Below, in pieces: positions 61,189 through 64,000 of a stretch of DNA of 64,000 bases (positions are counted from its first letter, which is position 1; each line of letters begins with the position of its first letter). The notes under the pieces are model-generated. The model did no database searches and was not told the DNA's origin. It was given only the letters and a program-made list of their open reading frames with translations. Source of the DNA: Halobacteria archaeon HArc-gm2 (GTDB taxonomy: Archaea > Halobacteriota > Halobacteria > Halobacteriales > Haloarculaceae); contig JAOPKE010000007.1 in the NCBI GenBank assembly GCA_025517465.1, positions 62,001 through 126,000 of the forward strand, written 5' to 3'. The translations under genes were made by a program, and so were the position numbers.

Positions 61189-62289
61189 TTACCCCATCGC
61201 GAACTGCCGGTGGCGGAGTTCGGGCGTCACCCGGATCCGGTCGATGTCCTGGCCGCTCCGGAACCAGACGAAGCCGGCCCGGGTGAACAGCTCCCGACAC
61301 TCCAGGCGGACCTCCCGGGGGTTCCCGTCCGTTCGCTCGTAGACGTCCTCGATGGCCGCCTGCGTGAACAGTTCCTGGGACTGGCCCTCGTAGGGCTCGC
61401 CGCGGAAGTACGCCAGCGACCGCTCGACGTACTCGGTGACTTCCGCCGGCCCGAACGGCTCGATGCCGTCGTAGAACCGCACGCGGGAGTCGAGCGTCGC
61501 GCGGACGTCGGACAGCCGCTCCTTGCCGGTTGGCGTCCCGCTCAGGAACAGCCGAACGCCGGCGTCGCCCGCGACCTGGATGGCCGGCAGCAGCGATTCG
61601 GGCAGGTCCTCCAGTTCGTCGACGACCAGTAGGATGGTCTTCCCGTCCGCCCGGATGGCGTCGGTGACCTCCTCGACGGCCTGTTTCGTCTCGTCGGTCG
61701 CCCACGGGATGCCGTCGTTCACCTGCCAGTAGTCGGAGGTATCTATCTCGTAGCCGACGTCGAAGGCCGTCCGGAGGATTCGCTCGTACAGTCCCCGCGG
61801 CGTCGTCTCGGCGGGGTTCTCGATATAGGCGACGACGAAATCGTCGCGTTCCCCCAGGTCGCGCCGCAGGATCTCCCGGAACGCCGTCTTGCCCGTGCCG
61901 TACGGGCTGACCAGGCCGATGTGCTGGTCCTGGAGGAGCCAGCTCGTCACCTGGTTGAGCAGCCCGCGGTCGTGGCGGACGTACAGCGGCTCGGGCATCC
62001 CGTCGAGCCCGGCCTCCTCGGTGAATGGCAGGTCGCCCAGATCGTCGGGGTCGCCACCGAGCGCCCGGCCGAACCCGAGGAGCTGGTCCTCGACCTGGTC
62101 GAGCTGATCCAGAATGACGCCCCCGTCGGTCCCGTGCGAGCGCTGGCCGCTCTGCTCGTGAGTCCGTCGCGATTCGGCGGCTGTGTCGTCTGTGGCGCGA
62201 CCCGGGCTTTCGCCGTCGCCGGTCCGGAACCCGTCGTCCGGTCGCCTGCGCCCGCTGTCGCTCGAGTGGCCCCCACGCTGTCTCCCCAT
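61189..62289 (-). CDS. AAA-family ATPase (Orc/Cdc6-like architecture, role unknown)
   Basis: 366 residues. A low-complexity, charged N-terminus (about 90 residues) is followed by an AAA core: Walker A SPYGTGKTAF, Walker B LLVVDELEDLPES and a sensor-like LFLSGTP. Arg-rich and winged-helix-like segments (TDGNPREVRLECRELF) close it. The order resembles STAND/Orc1-like ATPases, but it is not recognised as a true origin-binding Orc1. ATG 62289 begins MGRQRGGHSSDSG. It is divergent from the zinc-ribbon gene. Confidence 0.7.
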   Translation of the reverse strand: MGRQRGGHSSDSGRRRPDDGFRTGDGESPGRATDDTAAESRRTHEQSGQRSHGTDGGVILDQLDQVEDQLLGFGRALGGDPDDLGDLPFTEEAGLDGMPEPLYVRHDRGLLNQVTSWLLQDQHIGLVSPYGTGKTAFREILRRDLGERDDFVVAYIENPAETTPRGLYERILRTAFDVGYEIDTSDYWQVNDGIPWATDETKQAVEEVTDAIRADGKTILLVVDELEDLPESLLPAIQVAGDAGVRLFLSGTPTGKERLSDVRATLDSRVRFYDGIEPFGPAEVTEYVERSLAYFRGEPYEGQSQELFTQAAIEDVYERTDGNPREVRLECRELFTRAGFVWFRSGQDIDRIRVTPELRHRQFAMG

Positions 62290-62388
62290 GTCGACCGACC
62301 ACTCACCCCGCCCGGACTTTAAATTGATGACTGTTCTAGCCGAAATCAGGCCGGGCACCGCTTAGGAGCCTGCTAACTCCCGGCAATA

Positions 62389-62643
62389 ATGACCCCAACT
62401 CCTCCGTGGCACTGTTTCCGTCCCCGGAATCGACACCCCCGCAGGGTGACCGTTACGAGCGTGGCGGTCGAACCACCGGACGTGACCTCGACGCACACGT
62501 GCACGTGCGGGGCGACGCTTCGCTACCGCCAGGACATGGTCCGCGAGCAGTCCGGGGTCTACCCGACGTGGAAGTGCAAGGACTGCCTGACGCCGGTGCC
62601 CAGCACCGTCGCCGAGCGGATCAAACACCAGGACCCGTCCTGA
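62389..62643 (+). CDS. Small zinc-ribbon protein
   Basis: Up to 84 residues. The C-terminal core has CTCGATLRYRQDM and YPTWKCKDCLTPVP: two cysteine pairs spaced as a zinc ribbon. The N-terminal 25 residues (rich in Pro/Arg) look unconserved. GTG 62446 or GTG 62461 are possible later starts. Function unknown. Confidence 0.6.
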   Translation: MTPTPPWHCFRPRNRHPRRVTVTSVAVEPPDVTSTHTCTCGATLRYRQDMVREQSGVYPTWKCKDCLTPVPSTVAERIKHQDPS

Positions 62644-63239
62644 GAACGCGAGCCGTGGTCGAAATCGACGAGCCAACGATCGACGTCTTCCGCCCGGTGG
62701 CGACGTCGGCGATGCAGTCGTCCTGGTGAGGTCAGTGTCGACGAGTTTCTGGCACACCGCCCGGTCGGTCTGGTCTCGGCGCTTCCCGGCGGGGGCGGTT
62801 GCGAGAGTCGACAGTGTGGCGTGACTCGCTGCGATAGATAGCGGATCGCCACGTGCCCCCTGTTCGTGTGTCGCGGTTCTGGTCGAACCCGCCGATTCTC
62901 CGGTGGGGGAGAACGACGCTCGCGGTCCAGCAGTTCGTGACGCGACGCGATCGCGAAGGAGGCCAGCCGTGGCGAGCCGGCCATCGTCCGGTTCGTCCGC
63001 CAGTTCGTCGCATTCGAACGTTTATGAGTGTCTGCTGACGGATTTCGGGCCGCGCTACGTGTGTAGCGGCTACAATTTTATACCCCCCATCTGTACCTCG
63101 GGCGGACGCAGTGCTCAGCGGTGCGGGACCAGGCAGTCGTTACCGCGGGTGGGCGGGGCAGGGCCCTGGCGGCTCACCATCCGCGCCGCCCGGTCTGGCT
63201 GCGATCGCGCCAGCACACTGCTCTGTGGGACACAAACGC
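62644..63239. other. Gene-free region
   Basis: 596 bases in which I see no credible gene. Frames on both strands are Arg/Pro rich shadows of GC skew. A TATA-like CTACAATTTTATACC at about 63069-63083 is the only clear promoter-like element, and would serve the lipoprotein gene. Confidence 0.5.
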
Positions 63240-63698
63240 ATGGAAGAGGACGATTCCGAGACGACCGAACCAGAAACGGACCGCGAGCGAGTGGGCACGC
63301 TCGCTGAGACACCCCTCTCGGACGTCGAGTTCGACAGGCGCAAGCTACTGCTCGGGGTCCCGGCGCTTGGCATCGCAACAGCAGGCTGTTACGCTCTCCT
63401 GAGCGGCGGCTCGAACGGCGGCGACGGCCCGGCCGGGAACCCCGACCAGACGGGGACGCCCTTCGGCTACGGTGGATCCCCGACGGAGACGGGTGGCGGT
63501 TCACTCGGAGACGGGAACGGCACCGAAACCGCGACGGAGACGTCGACTGCCGCTGCGACGGGGACACCAACCGACACTGGGACGGCGACGCCGACCGACA
63601 CTGCGACGGCCACGTCGACCGCCACTGCCACCGAAACCCCGGGGGACTACGGCAACCAGGCGTACGGCGAGTACGGCTACGGGGGCGTCTTCCCCTGA
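63240..63698 (+). CDS. Predicted lipoprotein with Thr-rich low-complexity domain
   Basis: 152 residues. An acidic N-terminus is followed by the twin-arginine/lipobox stretch DRRKLLLGVPALGIATAGC. A Gly/Asp-rich linker and long Thr/Ala repeats (TPTDTGTATPTDTATATSTA) lead to a Gly/Tyr tail (GNQAYGEYGYGGVFP). It is predicted to be lipid-anchored outside the cell and O-glycosylated in the Thr-rich part (inferred). ATG 63240. The next gene starts 12 bases after its stop. Confidence 0.7.
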   Translation: MEEDDSETTEPETDRERVGTLAETPLSDVEFDRRKLLLGVPALGIATAGCYALLSGGSNGGDGPAGNPDQTGTPFGYGGSPTETGGGSLGDGNGTETATETSTAAATGTPTDTGTATPTDTATATSTATATETPGDYGNQAYGEYGYGGVFP

Positions 63699-63710
63699 GG
63701 AGTGATCACT

Positions 63711-64000
63711 ATGCCACAATCTGACAACCACGACTACAACGTCCCGAACAAGGGCGACGCGAACTGGCACCAGCCGCTGAACGACAATTTTCGAGAGTTC
63801 GACACGGACATCGAGATCCGCGACACCGACGGGAACAAGTCCGATTACACGCCGAAAGCGGGCGCGAAGTTGCTCGCGACCGACACGGGTCGCGTCTACG
63901 TGGGCGACGGCTCGAACTGGATCCCGAAACTCGAACAGTACCGGTACTCGGCGCCGTCCTCGAGCGGTGCGGCCGGCAACCTCGTCGCGGGCCACGCGAG
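63711..64000 (+). CDS. Surface or tail-fibre-like protein, N-terminal part (cut by window end)
   Basis: Starts ATG 63711 (MPQSDNHDYNVPNKGDANWH) and is open to the window end. TDTGRVYVGDGSNWIPKLEQ and the N-terminal WHQPLNDNFREFDTDIEIRD repeat a motif seen at the N-termini of haloarchaeal beta-helix and viral tail-fibre-like proteins. The 97 residues seen carry no catalytic motif. It follows the lipoprotein gene in the same direction, so they may form an operon. Confidence 0.6.
   Translation, partial: MPQSDNHDYNVPNKGDANWHQPLNDNFREFDTDIEIRDTDGNKSDYTPKAGAKLLATDTGRVYVGDGSNWIPKLEQYRYSAPSSSGAAGNLVAGHA

Noticed and set aside
1..64000. tRNA or rRNA genes
   Set aside because: I looked for T-loop GGTTCGAAT-type and anticodon-arm patterns; hits fell inside coding genes without cloverleaf partners.

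Overview
The window is chromosomal DNA of a halophilic archaeon (class Halobacteria). The GC content is high, the proteins are strongly acidic, and secreted proteins carry Tat signals. Genes tend to start with no ribosome-binding site at leaderless-style promoters. Archaeal or haloarchaeal hallmark genes are present: thermosome, archaeal Trm1, halocyanins, HTH_10 (Bat-type) regulators, DUF7521/winged-helix pairs and the AhbC/AhbD type of haem synthesis.

Layout. 1-5.4 kb: end of an unknown gene, the relic of an MFS gene, a small membrane protein, an MFS exporter with its own operator, and ileS. 5.5-30.5 kb: a respiratory (denitrification-type) island. It holds two multi-helix NnrS/haem-copper-like membrane proteins, a CGCGG candidate RiPP precursor, an SRPBCC protein, two HTH_10 regulators (one NarO-like), cysK, three DUF2249 proteins, two cupins, an oxidase subunit I with no subunit II, a GlutR-tail-like protein, a winged helix/DUF7521 pair, two halocyanins, a two-domain multicopper oxidase, DUF1059, two radical-SAM/SPASM enzymes flanking a PaaB-like small protein, the nosZ-x-nosDFY operon for nitrous oxide reduction, and a DoxX protein. 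30.5-39 kb: DUF1028, a broken uracil-DNA-glycosylase-like gene, an aldolase, an intact UDG, hisH, a membrane/TRAM-like protein, a histidine kinase and a SWIM protein. 39.1-40.5 kb: a solo TnpB element. 40.7-50.9 kb: ferritin-like protein, trm1, regulators, BrkB, glnA-lrp, and a TetR-MATE efflux operon. 50.9-55.6 kb: a cohesin-like surface protein beside a PhoX-type phosphatase with a dockerin, plus small genes. 55.7-64 kb: a five-PAS histidine kinase with its response regulator, thermosome, a AAA ATPase, and a lipoprotein followed by the start of a tail-fibre-like gene.

How it works together. The island is tied together by a 12-bp palindrome, CGAAC-N2-GTTCG. It occurs at ten to eleven promoters, and at eight start codons it lies 37-42 bases upstream with no visible TATA box. 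This looks like the regulon of an anaerobic activator, and the NarO-like protein encoded inside the island is the obvious candidate. A second 17-bp palindrome (TTCCCAG-TCG-CYGGGAA) sits 42 bases upstream of two minus-strand starts, linking the multicopper oxidase/halocyanin pair to the radical-SAM/haem genes. Two homologous 81-82 bp palindromic elements abut stop codons just ahead of two of the 12-bp boxes. N2O reductase (NosZ) would be fed by halocyanins and matured by NosDFY. The haem and radical-SAM genes supply cofactors. No nitrate, nitrite (NirK) or nitric oxide reductase gene is in the window.
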